The notes: generated by a model from the sequence alone, not told the origin. Shown: positions 24,301-34,280, counted from the stretch's first letter. The stretch: DNA of 64,000 nucleotides from Procambarus clarkii (GCF_040958095.1 NC_091228.1:6187700-6251699); one strand, 5' to 3'. A program made the numbers and translations.

Positions 24301-24600
24301 CAGCGAAAGTGAAATGTCAACACCAAAAGCCAAGAAAAGGTGGTTGACATGCAGCTAAAAAATAAAAAGAGGATGAAAAGAAGATTTCTGCAGCTTCAGG
24401 GAGCTGCAAAGTGCTCCCCCCCCTACCCCCAGAAAAATAATGATAGTATCTCTTATGAAGGGTTATATGTTAATACACACAGAACAATGCTTTGGGAAAA
24501 AGTCATTCAGTTGTCTTACCTCTTGTCTAAGAACACTTAAAGTCTGCCTATAAGTAGCACCATGGTTATTCCAAGTCAGGGATAAGCATTCATCTTCCAT
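19829..24600 (-). CDS. BTB/POZ C2H2 zinc-finger transcription factor
   Basis: A probable nuclear DNA-binding regulator of the arthropod Tramtrack/Bric-a-brac/Broad type. Coding exons in transcript order: 24600-24520, 22712-21702, 21359-21174, 20140-19829. All introns are GT-AG and phase 0; the product is 529 residues. The start ATG at 24600-24598 lies 17 bases inside its exon (acceptor CAG at 24620-24618) and begins MEDECLSLTWNNHGATYRQT, the usual 'LxWNNH' start of this BTB group. Order: BTB (about 5-120), long Ser/Pro-rich linker with basic clusters TKKRRIEPP and SPKRRKADEK, an IKEE SUMO-type site, three C2H2 fingers at 438-507. I cannot match it to a named Drosophila gene. Such loci often splice alternative finger exons, and none other was found here. 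Confidence 0.85.
20855..20998. mobile_element. Foldback retroposon with 12-bp target-site duplication
   Basis: Perfect 12-bp direct repeats (atgcgagatata) at 20843-20854 and 20999-21010 flank the element. Inside, the left arm (from 20887) and the right arm are a 36-bp perfect inverted repeat (begins gttgaccagaccacacacta, ends ggtgaagggac) around a roughly 30-bp centre containing tggtccaggacggactgaaa. A one-armed relative with its own 12-bp duplication is at 51440-51528. It sits in the BTB intron between the finger exon and the preceding exon. Confidence 0.8.
21369..21397. repeat. (TA)n microsatellite at a BTB splice acceptor
   Basis: A run of about 14 TA units ends only about nine bases from the acceptor CAG (complement of 21362-21360) of exon 21359-21174, on the intron side. 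It occupies the position where a polypyrimidine tract is normally found. Confidence 0.8.
21702..22712 (-). CDS. BTB exon: BTB/POZ core and Ser/Pro-rich linker
   Basis: The exon begins after ATATTTCAG and reads NTLTDVTLACDGQKFAAHKL then VLVTCSDYFRTILGD, HPIVFMRG and ALIDFMYTGQ, the classic BTB dimerisation fold. The remaining two thirds is low-complexity (SSSPTTTYISSSPPPQSLPE) and is predicted disordered. It ends at a GTACGT donor. Confidence 0.9.
23117..23546. mobile_element. MITE-like element, copy 2
   Basis: The left end is aaatgtaatgaaatgcctct then ttctggtggctccccgag. The right end, reverse-complemented, is tgaatatattgaaatgcctc then tttcttgtggg. This is the same terminal inverted repeat as at 11206-11696 and 50054-50458. 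A partial third end-like motif follows at about 23553-23585 (ggtgactccctgagctat), suggesting nested or tandem insertion in BTB intron 1. Confidence 0.55.
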
Positions 24601-26492
24601 GGTAACACCTTTTCTACCTGCAATGTGGAAAAACCTCTTTAAATAAGTACTATACTGTACAAACAAGTGACAAATGGTGGAAATTATTATAGTTTAGCAC
24701 AGTTCCCAATTTCTTTTACATGGATAAAATTAAAAAACAGAACCTACTTGATAAATCAGATAAATGAAAGTTGCAAGCTACTAAAAATATTTTGGTCTGA
24801 CAATTCTTTTGAAAATATAATACAATTTTTGTTCAAATGGAACCAGTTTCTCCAGAAACTCGAATGTAATGGAATCAATAGCGTATAGCAGTAAAAACTT
24901 CAGCTGTATGGGAAAAATATTTGAGAAGTTATGACTGGTTGAGCTTTGAAGATTTCAAAGACTGGGACTTGTCGAGATAAGTGAACATGAAACCACTGTT
25001 TAACCAGATACAACAAATAAAGCATAGAATACTGTATAATGAAATGCTCTGCAGAATCAACTCTGGTACCACCAAGCCTTAGCCTAACACATCAGACCTG
25101 AGGTCCTTCCACTGCCTATTAATGGGCCAGCCAGAAGCTTAGGGCCCGTGCAGGAATATTCCTGAAAAAAAATTCCACTGCATATTGGAAGCAACGATCA
25201 TAAGCTGGCTCACTCTATGGATCAGGAGATCCAAGATCAATCATAAAACTAGGAAAAACCCCACCAGAGCATAGGTGCTGCAAAAACAAGTGACTGCTTG
25301 ATGGCAAATAAGTACTTCTAAGAAGACTAGGCAAACAATCCTCATTGCGAAGGAAACACTCAGACTGTAATACATCTGACTGCCACCAATGGCAGTCCAT
25401 GCCACCTGAAGTCTCAGCTAACCTTTCCCCCTCACTCTTCAGCCTAATGCAACTCATCAAACATCTGTAGTCTTTGCTGGGCCCAATATCAACTTCTTGC
25501 TTTCAACTAAGTGTAGGTTTTCCTGGGAGCATTACTTTCTAACTGGGGGCTGTTGCTGTGTGTACCCTAGTATTCTATTTTGCTACAGCCATGGCCAGGG
25601 TTACCTTCTTTGGGGTCAGCTAGTATTTCTCTGTACTCCACCAGATATACCTGCTCTGAAAGGTTGCTGGACACCTTCTCTAGGATAATTTATTCTCCCC
25701 TGGGAGTTCTATTGATAAAAAGGAGACAGTCTTTTCAAATTATTGTAAAAACAGTAATAAAAAACATTGTGAGACAGATTAAGTGCTTGTGCACACTAAC
25801 AGACATGACTTGTCTGTCATGCTGCTCCAGTGGGTGTTAGCGACCTTGCAATTTAACCAAGGGCACACTTGTGTTGCATACGTGAATTTGGGGATTTGTG
25901 ACTGCGTACACTAAGTTATCGAGGTCAAGGTTTAGTGTTTGTTTCCCTGAAATGTTTCATCTATGCATAGCCCACCTGGCTATCTGTGACATTGTGGGTG
26001 GGAAGTCTCTTATCCCTCTGGGGTTTATTGTGCGGTTGGTGTGTTTGTCTAGGTTGTAGTGGTTTCCCCATCATGATGGGTTTTGGCATTTCTAGACGTT
26101 GATGGTTATTCCTGTTGCTTCTGTCATGGAACCTACTGGGAACCAGAGAACTTTTACTCGTGGGCCCAAAAGTGGTAACAGTGGTGCTCCTCTATGAACC
26201 CCTGCCAATCCCTGAACCTTGGGTGAATGGAAACCATGATAATCTGATTCCAACAGAAACTAGCTAAGAATGGCTTAATACCGTCTGGTGCATCTGGTTT
26301 ACTGTAGTCACCTAGAATGTGGGACAAGGGATAAATGTCATGAGAAATTGCAAACTTTTTTCAATTTGAGCAATTGGTTGTGCACACTCAATATGTGAAA
26401 ATTTTATAGGGAAAATATATTAATGTGGCAGCTTCCATAATCTTAAATTTGTGTTAATTTTAATTACCATCATCAAACCTGCATATACTTAC

Positions 26493-27010
26493 AGTCTAGT
26501 TCTACTGGCAATCCTAGAACCTTTCCTAAGAGGAAGAATCTTGTTCATTACTCTTTTAAACGAGATGCACATCCAGAACTGAATTTGAATATAAACCACT
26601 TGGGGTCATGTATTGTAGGATAAATCTTGGGGGAGAAGAGAAGGTGGTAGAGGTTGTAGGAGAGGGGCGCGGGTGGTGGCGTGGCGTCAACGGTAGCGTC
26701 ACCATCTGCAGGCAGGTGACTGACAGATGGACGCTCCGACCCACTCTTGGATGACGCGGCGGTCTAACACCTTCCCCGTCTCCAAATTTCACCTAGAAAA
26801 ACACACACCGGTACAATTTAAGTCACCACCGGCTAATTACCTCACGAGGAACTAGTCAGCACGCAGCTATATCGCCACGCGCAGCTGGAAAACCATAAAC
26901 GGCCGGAAGTCTCCAAGTCCTTTGTCGCGGCCGCCTCACACACCTGCGCCAGATGTCAACAAACACGAGGCATCTGCTGCATACTCCCCCCCTCCTAGTC
27001 TCACACTTCT
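26493..27010 (-). promoter_or_regulatory. Putative 5' UTR exon and CpG-rich promoter of the BTB gene
   Basis: A good minus-strand donor (GTAAGT, complement of 26492-26487) could end a noncoding first exon. Upstream (26640-27010) is the most GC- and CpG-rich stretch of the window (gaggggcgcgggtggtggcg, gcggccgcctcac), as expected for an unmethylated promoter. The coding exon at 24600 begins 17 bases after an acceptor, so an upstream UTR exon is required. The transcription start is not resolvable. Confidence 0.5.
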
Positions 27011-27389
27011 CACACCAACAACCCTTATTTACACACAAAGATCATCAACTTATGAATTATTGGCATGGCATCTTTTAAGAAGTTAAAACGAGGTTGTAGC
27101 GCAAGTAAGAATAAATATCCATCAGATGTAGACATTGCTAATAAACACAGTGTTGCCAGAGTGGGCTACAAATAGCGAATTGAGCTATTTTTCTCCCAAA
27201 TTTTTAATTTCGCTACTTGCTACTTTTTGGGCTAATTTAAAAGCAAGATGTGCTAATTTGGGCTATTAATGTTAAGAAACTCAATTATGATTATTTAGGA
27301 ACAAGAAATGCGAGCACAGCACGCAGACTGTATCCTTTCACGACCACAAAGATCACATTCACTCCAAAAAAAAATCTTCCACTTACGGG

Positions 27390-27434
27390 CTATTCATGCC
27401 CGTGCCACCTCTTGGGTGGCTTAATCTTAAACCA
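27390..27434 (+). repeat. Short repeat shared in inverted orientation with 33779-33826
   Basis: The phrase cgggctattcatgcccgtgc followed by cacctcttgggtggctta occurs here, and its exact reverse complement occurs at about 33787-33826. It contains a small hairpin-capable motif (cgggc...gcccg). Confidence 0.6.
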
Positions 27435-27539
27435 ATCAATCACAAATAAGCAGTTACAGCCCGGCTCCTGTGCCAAGAACGGTTTGAGGGCCACAGGGAC
27501 CAGGCATGACAGTCTGCTCTCAGCAAAACTTTTAAATTA

Positions 27540-27905
27540 CTGAACAATTTGGAAGATATTGACCCAGGACACTTCTTCAGAAGGCTAGATGTAAGACGAA
27601 CAAGGAACAACGGTTTCGAGCTCAACAAGTCACACTGAAGGATGGAAAATATTTGTTTTCACCCATAGAATTGTAACGTTGTGGAAACGCATACCCGCCA
27701 ATGTCGTAAATGCCTAAACATTGCTCGATAAAATCCCCAAAACAAATGGGAGGGGCCTTCGACAAGCCAGACAACTTTCCTGTCCTTATCGAGACCATTA
27801 GAGAGAGATACCTGAATTTGCCCGAGGGCCACCATCGAGTAAATTCATGGAAACCATGGAACCACCTACCCGACGAAGCCGTAAATGATAATTCGGTCCC
27901 TATCA
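27540..27905 (+). mobile_element. LINE ORF2 C-terminal remnants
   Basis: The plus strand reads LNNLEDIDPGHFFRRLDVRR then TRNNGFELNK, then VTLWKRIPANVVNA and a stop. The same protein tail appears on the minus strand at 35130-34800 (LEDIDPDTFFE, TRSNSFKLNKPQ). A second related piece (ETMEPPTRRS region, 27790-27900) follows. Stops and frameshifts show it is dead. Confidence 0.55.
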
Positions 27906-27943
27906 CCTAATGCATCTGTTTCCCTAGCAGTACATAGGCACCC

Positions 27944-28060
27944 GTTCAAGTTCAAGTATGTTTATTGAGATAAGCAATAAATACATCTCAAAGGGATAGA
28001 GTAGCTTAGGCTATTTCTACCCCCCTCTACTTCAAGTCCCTCAAGGGGCGCACAAATTAT
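27944..28060 (-). mobile_element. LINE 3' tail, same family as the half-LINE
   Basis: The reverse complement reads aatttgtgcgccccttgagg...agaaatagcctaagctactc...caataaacatacttgaactt, matching the tails at 32008-32130 and 32331-32454 closely. It is a 5'-truncated insertion of that family. Confidence 0.75.
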
Positions 28061-29084
28061 AGGCACCCGGGAGTTAGTTAACGGTTGCGGGGTTGCATCC
28101 AGGGGAGGGTCACCAGTCCGACGTTATAGACCTTGATATGTCTAACGTACGTAATTACCGTATTGTAATTACCGTATTATGTATCCTCACAATCCAAATT
28201 GAACCTTCTTGTATATATATAAATAAATAAATAAAATAAATAAATACGTGACCATTAATTTCCTAAGTGTAGTGACAGGATGAGAGCGTGTGTGTGTGTG
28301 TGACAAATGTGTCAATCAATCATTGGGAAGAATGTACGATTGCGAGTTACATGAATGTAACTAGTTAGTTTAGTTAATTTATTATGCACCCCATACCCAT
28401 CTTGTGGGCGGTAGTGGAAAGGGTTACAGAGGCACATAATGGGCTCAGGGACTGAACCCCACAATTCATTTAGCTAAGCAAGTTAAAATCTTGATGAGCT
28501 AGTTACAAAATTCAATATAAGTTGTCACATCAACAATGGGTTCGAGATCGACCTCAAGTACAGGTTCTAAATTAAGCAACTGACATATGTGGAGAGCTAG
28601 TGTCACAATTTATGTTTGTCCAGCACACCGCCCCCATCCAGTACTAATCTATAAATAATTGTAATTAATAATAATTGTAAATATTAATTAATACTAAATA
28701 ATATTATTTAATAAATTAGTCCCAATTCAATGCAGAGTTTTCTTCCAAGCACAGAAACTTGTAAATATAAATACAAGATAATAGATAGATCGATAAATGA
28801 ATAGACAACTTTCAAATATTGCACCAAGTAATTGCGAGAGGGAAAAAAACTAGACAGTATACATTACATTTGAAATTAATAATGGATGAATGGTAATAAA
28901 TTGGTGAATGTTGGTATGTGTATCAGATAAAGCCCATTTAATGGCAGAATTTAGCCATTTTGTGTAAAAACTTTTATATCTCATATTATTAATTATAACA
29001 GTAATCGAAAAAAGTCATAGTTTGTATATACAAGAGATGAAACAGAGAGCCATGAGCTAGAGCGATGTGCTGAGTCCATCAGGA
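28061..29084. other. Intergenic, no gene seen
   Basis: AT-rich sequence with (aaat)n near 28218-28245. A phrase at 28380-28420 (ttattatgcaccccatac...cttgtgggcgg) is also found inside the duplicated segment at about 29586 and 33350. No coding signal was found. Confidence 0.6.
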
Positions 29085-29967
29085 GGCGGAGCTTCCAGAA
29101 ATACCTTCCTGTGATTGGCTGTTGCGGGGAATACCAACACTCTTTTATGAATAAAATTTAAACTAAGAAATAGGTCCTTGTGCACAACAACAAGGTTGTT
29201 GTGAAAAAGAATAACAGTTTCTATTTTGCATCTGACAGAAATCTCCATCTAACTGAATAATTTACTGGAATAAGAGGGCAGAGCAGTGTATCATTATTTG
29301 TGTCAAGGCAACCCACAATAATGACGTCACAAGTTAGGTAGCCACAGCCCATTTTTATATAACATCTGTTATATCCTGCAATATTTAATTATCACTTTAT
29401 TAACACTTTAAATAATTAACACTTCACTTTTTTGGGTAAATTAAAGTTAAAGCAGACTTCCATAAGCAGAACTGGCGGGCTGAACTAAGATGATTTACTA
29501 AGTGGATGGCACCTATAGCTGATCCCTTCCTGTGATTGGCTGTTGTGTGAATGTCAACAAAGAGTTTCTACCAATGATATGCCATTTATTATGCACCCCA
29601 TACCACTTGTGGGCGGAGCTTGGAACCTCTTACCCGAGCATAACAACCCGCCTTATGGGTTGCTGTTTGGCTATTTATAGTGCGTTGGAAAAACAACAGA
29701 TGGCGTTAGTTGTATTTTGTGGGGTAATTTGTTATAAGTGTAATTTGATGTCAACAGATGGCGTAAGCTGTACCTTATGGCCACTGTTGATCAGCCAGTT
29801 GATAGTGTTCTTATCTGCCGACAGACGGCATCAGCTGTATTATTATTATTTTAATAATATTATTACATTAATAATAATGTATTATTATTACTTTAAACAC
29901 TGATCTATACGTCTGGTAGCTTATAATAAAGCTTTATACCATGCTGGTATTAAGTAACTAGAATTCG
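29085..29967 (+). repeat. 0.88 kb duplicated segment, copy 1 (interrupted)
   Basis: The segment matches 32843-33705 in order and orientation throughout. Examples: accttcctgtgattggctgt, atgacgtcacaagttaggta, tgccatttattatgcacccc, tgggttgctgtttggctatt. Its continuation after the LINE insertion is 32467-32500 (tctactgttgaggatat), matching 33721-33737 of copy 2. No ORF in it looks real. Confidence 0.8.
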
Positions 29968-30021
29968 CAGTGCGGTCTGCAGCATGATGCGAGGAGGACG
30001 TGTTGCTCCGCATCTTCGTGT

Positions 30022-31896
30022 TTGCACGTGGCTGCTGCAGCTAGATGTTGTGAATTTGTTCTCGACTGTTGCAGTGATACAGTGCCTTTGTGTATCGAGG
30101 AAATGGCTGAGGCGGTCTGCCTAGGTGATGGAAGATCCTGTACTGGGCCTGGAGAGTGTGACAGTGGGGATGGCAGACAGGATGATACTAGGCCGTATCA
30201 AGCAGTAGTAAACAGATATAAACGGAGAAATATTCAAAGACAGCGAGACGAAGACAGTGAGGAGGAAATAACAAAGAGACCAAAAAATGAAGACATGCTC
30301 AGCAGGACGCGGGAGATGCAGACTAATGGAAGGAAGAGGCTGTTGTTCCCTACAGCATGTCAACTGAATTTCCATCAAAAGCTGGAGTGGACGGTTCGTT
30401 TGGCTAAGGAGTTTTTTGAATATGAACCACTATTCAAGGAGGGTCTTCACCGGCCCTATATAACAGTTGGGACAGAAGAGGCCGTGGAACACCTAACGAA
30501 GGATGGGTTTGAGAATATTGTGATGGTTACTCCGGAAAAAGGTATGATGTACACCAAGGTCATAGTGTTTAAGTATCCAACTTATTTGGATCCTGATTAT
30601 CTATTGCTCAACAATGATAGTGTTGTTTGGGCGAAGAGGAACAGTGTTCGTGGTGAAAAACAAAGCCAGGTTGTTGCCTTGGTAAAGGGTGAGGCTCCAG
30701 AAAGAATTTTTGTGCAAGGACTAGGCTACAGGAAAGTTGTAAAATACATTGAGGAGCCCATATTATGCATGAAGTGTTCTCGTTGGGGACATATGGCTTG
30801 GAAATGCCAGTTTGACTCCAGGTGTCGGTACTGTGGTAAGAAACACGACTCTCGAGAGTGTAGAGTCAAGATTAAAAACGGTGAAAAAATCGTCCCATCT
30901 TGTTGCAATTGTCGAGGAAGCCACAATGCTGGTTCCTATCTATGTCGCATGAAGCCTCATCTGAGAGACTCGAGGACGGGTGCTACAAGCAGGATAGATG
31001 TATCCTCGAAGGAAGGAAAGATTGTGCAGCAGGAACATGGAGGAAACAGTTGGAAGCCAATGACAGCGCCTATGAACAATGTGTGGGAGAAAGGAACAGA
31101 GACAATTAAGGCGAGCCTAGGGAAAGTAGGAAATGCAGCTGAAAAAATTAAACCTTGTGGAAACAAGGTTCAGGTCAATATAGTGAACTCTGAGGTTGGT
31201 ACTCAAATATTGGAATATCTAAAAAAACTAGAAAAGAGGATTGAGGCATTAGAAAAATTAACTATGGGGGGTAGACGGGGTGAAGATAGTGGTGAAACAG
31301 GACGTGAAGTGGAAAGTGAAACAGGACGTGAAATGGAAAGTGAAACAGGACGTGAAATGGAAAGTGAAACAGGACGTGAAATGGAAAGCCAAACAGGACG
31401 TGAAATGGAAAGCCAAACAGGACGTGAAATGGAAAGCCAAACAGGACGTGAAATGGAAAGTGAAACAGGACGTGAAATGGAAAGTGAAACAGGACGTGAA
31501 ATGGAAAGTCAAACAGGACGTGAAATGGAAAGTGAAATAGGACGTGAAGTGGAAAGTGAAACAGGACGTGAAATGTGCGTTGAAGAAAGTAAGGAAGAAC
31601 ATGACGTATTGATGATAGAGGATAGTCAGGAAAATGAACTTTCTAGTAGTGTTAGCGTTCAACCTTCTGTAGTGACAAATGTTGAAACAAAGGTTAAAGT
31701 AAAACGGTATAGAGAAATAAGAAAGAAATTAGATATGAATAAGATCACCTTTGATGCTAGTAGCTGTTGTGCAAATGAGGAGAAAGCAGAAATGTTACAG
31801 TGTTGGGAGAGTCTGTCTGAGAAAATCTCGTATCTCATGGAATGTGACAGACAGGGCAAAGGTAGTTTTATTAAATCATGGATGAAAGTAGAGTGA
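30022..31896 (+). CDS. Non-LTR retrotransposon ORF1 protein with CCHC zinc knuckles
   Basis: This is the nucleic-acid-binding protein of a LINE, which coats the RNA and acts as chaperone in the RNP. The 624-codon frame is uninterrupted; an internal ATG at 30103 (MAEAVCLGDGRS) is an alternative start. Three tandem knuckles lie at about residues 250-312: CMKCSRWGHMAWKC (CX2CX4HX4C), CRYCGKKHDSREC (CX2CX3HX4C) and CCNCRGSHNAGSYLC, the Jockey/CR1/I-type arrangement. A Lys/Glu-rich probable coiled coil (ILEYLKKLEKRIEALEKL) precedes an 8-residue repeat array. There is no reverse transcriptase downstream. Confidence 0.85.
   Translation: MHVAAAARCCEFVLDCCSDTVPLCIEEMAEAVCLGDGRSCTGPGECDSGDGRQDDTRPYQAVVNRYKRRNIQRQRDEDSEEEITKRPKNEDMLSRTREMQTNGRKRLLFPTACQLNFHQKLEWTVRLAKEFFEYEPLFKEGLHRPYITVGTEEAVEHLTKDGFENIVMVTPEKGMMYTKVIVFKYPTYLDPDYLLLNNDSVVWAKRNSVRGEKQSQVVALVKGEAPERIFVQGLGYRKVVKYIEEPILCMKCSRWGHMAWKCQFDSRCRYCGKKHDSRECRVKIKNGEKIVPSCCNCRGSHNAGSYLCRMKPHLRDSRTGATSRIDVSSKEGKIVQQEHGGNSWKPMTAPMNNVWEKGTETIKASLGKVGNAAEKIKPCGNKVQVNIVNSEVGTQILEYLKKLEKRIEALEKLTMGGRRGEDSGETGREVESETGREMESETGREMESETGREMESQTGREMESQTGREMESQTGREMESETGREMESETGREMESQTGREMESEIGREVESETGREMCVEESKEEHDVLMIEDSQENELSSSVSVQPSVVTNVETKVKVKRYREIRKKLDMNKITFDASSCCANEEKAEMLQCWESLSEKISYLMECDRQGKGSFIKSWMKVE
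31294..31575 (+). repeat. 24-bp in-frame minisatellite in LINE ORF1
   Basis: Twelve units encode ETGREMES with variants (QTGREMES, EIGREVES). The nucleotide unit is gaaacaggacgtgaaatgga plus aagt. Unit 24 keeps all frames open, producing long spurious frames on both strands. Near-identity of units implies recent expansion. Confidence 0.95.
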
Positions 31897-31967
31897 GAAT
31901 ATTATCTTGGAGCGTTAATGGGTTAAAATCTAGTGCGGTGGATGTACACTATTATACTCTTAGATAG
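31878..31967 (+). pseudogene. Truncated LINE ORF2 (endonuclease N-terminus only)
   Basis: The ATG at 31878 overlaps the end of ORF1 (stop at 31894-31896). It reads MDESRVRILSWSVNGLKSSA, the start of an APE-type endonuclease with the conserved 'WxxNGL' segment. After 29 codons it stops at TAG 31965-31967, and sequence resembling the 3' tail begins about 40 bases later. The rest of the endonuclease and the whole reverse transcriptase are absent. Confidence 0.7.
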
Positions 31968-32842
31968 TACTATATTAACCTGATATGTTACATGGGATTC
32001 TTGTATTTGTACTCACTGAATTTGTGCGCCCCTTGAGGGACTTGAAGTATGGGAAGGGGTAGAAATAGCCTAAGCTAATCTTTGAGTTTTTTTTTTTTTA
32101 ACTTGTCTCAATAAACCTACTTGAACTTGGAAGACCATTATGTATTAAAGTGTCAAATTATGGAACCATAGAAATAAGGAAATAAGTAGTGTACCACTTC
32201 AAATTGTTTGGATGTGTGATAATGATATGATAGACAGAATACTTAGGAACTACAAGAATTTTGCCCCAATGATTGTAACACTTACTATATTAATATGCAA
32301 TGTTAAATGTTGTATTGTGATTTGTGTATCTGTACTCACTGAATTTGTGCGCCCCTTGAGGGACTTGAAGTAGAGGGGGGTAGAAATAGCCTAAGCTACT
32401 CTATCCCTTTGAGATGTATTTTTTTTCTTGTCTCAATAAACATACTTGAACTTGAACTAGAATTCGGCAATATTTTTTTATCTACTGTTGAGGATATGTA
32501 AGACAAATGTAAGGTTTTGAGGCTAAGTAACGAAGATAGTTACAAGATACCAGCCAGATGATGTTGAGATTGCAAAAGGGATTACAATAAGAACTTAAGC
32601 CAAAAAATGAATGCATAAGTGTTCGCAAATATGAGACTGGGATTTATTTCTCGAAAAGTTAGCAATAAAATATGCTTTCTAGTTCTTTATTTTTAAAATT
32701 AAGACCAGGGATTCTCTCTAACGAAGCTGCAAGCTAAAAGTACACCGTTATCCTATAATGTTCGTCTGTAGCTTGACCCTAAATACTCGTTTATTAAACG
32801 AAGTTATTGTTAGAGTTCATTAGGAATCATCTTTGTTGAAGG

Positions 32843-33742
32843 CAGAGTTTCCAACAAATACCTTCCTGTGATTGGCTGTTACAGGGAATGCCAACGCTTA
32901 TATGAATAAAGTGCAAAATGAGAAATACGTCCTTTTGCTCAATAACCTTGTTGTTGTTGTACAAAAGAACAACAATTTATGTTTTATACAAGACAGAAAT
33001 TTCCATTTAACTGAATAATGTAGACCAATAAGAGAGCGGAGGCATTGTACCGCCGATATTATTTGTGTGAGGCAACCCCCACTGATGACGTCACAAGTTA
33101 GGTAGCCAGCCCATGTTTCTGTAACACCCGTTACATCCTGCAGTATTTAATTATCACTATATTAATACTTTTAAATACTTAACATTTCACTTTTTAGATA
33201 GATTAAAGTTGAAACAGAATGTCATAAGCAAGGATGGTGTGCTGAATAGAGATGATTTATTAAGTGGATGGAGACTTTAGCTGATCCCTTCCTGTGATTG
33301 GCTGTTGTGTGAATGTCAACAAAGAATATCTACCAATGATATGCCATTTATTATGCACCCCATACCACTTGTGAGCGGAGCTTGGAACCTCCTACCCGAG
33401 CACAACAACCCGCCTTATGGGTTGCTGTTTGGCTATTTATAGTGCGTTGGAAAAAAAACAGATGGCGTTAGTTGTATTTTATGGGGTAATTTGTTATAAG
33501 TGTAATTTGATGTCAACAGATGGCGTAAGCTGTATCTTATGGGCACTGTTGACCAGCCAGTGGATAGTGTTCTCTTTTGCCGACAGATGGCATCAGCTGT
33601 ATCATTATTACTTCCGAATTCCCTTTAAACACTGATCTACAAATCCCTTGGCTTATGATACGGTTTTATTCCATTTATGATAAGTATTAGATAACTGGAG
33701 TTCCGCAATTACTTTTATTTATCAACTGTTGAGGATATCATC
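32843..33742 (+). repeat. 0.88 kb duplicated segment, copy 2 (uninterrupted)
   Basis: This copy parallels 29085-29967 plus 32467-32500 without the LINE and so represents the pre-insertion arrangement. Divergence is visibly more than a few percent (many substitutions and small indels), so the duplication is older than the LINE insertion. Confidence 0.8.
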
Positions 33743-33778
33743 ATATAACGTCTGGTTAGGACGTACTGCTCTCGATTG

Positions 33779-33826
33779 ATGAAGATTAAGCCACCCAAGA
33801 GGTGGCACGGGCATGAATAGCCCGTA
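33779..33826 (-). repeat. Inverted relative of the 27390 repeat
   Basis: taagccacccaagaggtggc followed by acgggcatgaatagcccg is the exact reverse complement of the phrase at 27394-27434. Confidence 0.6.
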
Positions 33827-33858
33827 AATACTGCTCTCGTAATATTATTCAAGGGGGT

Positions 33859-34037
33859 GGGGGAACTATCAAGTGAAAGCGCCAAGCCATTACGACTATA
33901 TAGCACTCGGAAGGGATCAGGATACGGATTTGGGATGGAACGGGAGAAAGGAATAGTGCCCAACCTCTTGGGCGGTCGGGGATTGAACGCGGACCTGTAG
34001 GAAAGGAGACCGTCGCTCTATCCAGCCCAAGTGGTTA
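33859..34037 (-). mobile_element. tRNA-derived SINE in reverse orientation, copy 2
   Basis: It shares gccaagccattacgactata, a cggtcggggattgaacgcgg block and gaccgtcgctctatccagcc with 13403-13543. Read on the minus strand, A-box-like (gggctggatagagcg) and B-box-like (gcgttcaatcccc) elements appear in tRNA order. Confidence 0.6.
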
Positions 34038-34189
34038 AGCGTAACATTATTAAAACAACAATTTATGCATATAATAACAGCATTTCACACTAAAAATACT
34101 TGGTTATATTGAAATTTGGTAGTGAATTCCAATCTAGGAATCTCCTATGACTAAACTGTACTTTTTAATCATTTTTATGTACTTACTAC

Positions 34190-34280
34190 TTATTATTAAA
34201 TTATTAAGTACTTACTACTTATTATTAAATTATTAAGTACTTACTACTTATTATTAAATTATTAAGTACTTACTATAATA
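34190..34280. repeat. 29-bp AT-rich tandem repeat
   Basis: Three units of ttattattaaattattaagt plus acttactac start at 34190, 34219 and 34248, with degenerate sequence after. Confidence 0.85.

Larger units (their letters stand above)
29956..32466 (+). mobile_element. ORF1-only LINE derivative (half-LINE) with 12-bp target-site duplications
   Basis: The identical 12-mer aactagaattcg occurs at 29956-29967 and 32455-32466 and bounds the insertion. The uninterrupted target is visible in the paralogous copy (about 33690-33742). Inside are a short leader, intact ORF1 (30022-31896), an ORF2 start that overlaps ORF1 by 19 bases and stops after 29 codons, and two copies of the 3' tail (32008-32130, 32331-32454) ending in AATAAA plus acttgaactt repeats. 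The couple of bases 'aa' at the tail end could belong to either element or duplication. Confidence 0.85.

Noticed and set aside
31258-31662. 134-codon antisense frame (FTSCFTFHFTSC repeats) and an 86-codon sense-shifted Lys-rich frame
   Set aside because: Both are shadows of the 24-bp repeat in LINE ORF1, whose length multiple of three keeps other frames open.
29085-33742. LTR retrotransposon with 0.88 kb direct LTRs around a gag-like ORF
   Set aside because: The two copies are much diverged, the ORF ends in a LINE endonuclease start, the internal unit has its own 12-bp target duplications, and the copy 1 sequence continues after the insertion; no primer-binding site or polypurine tract was seen.
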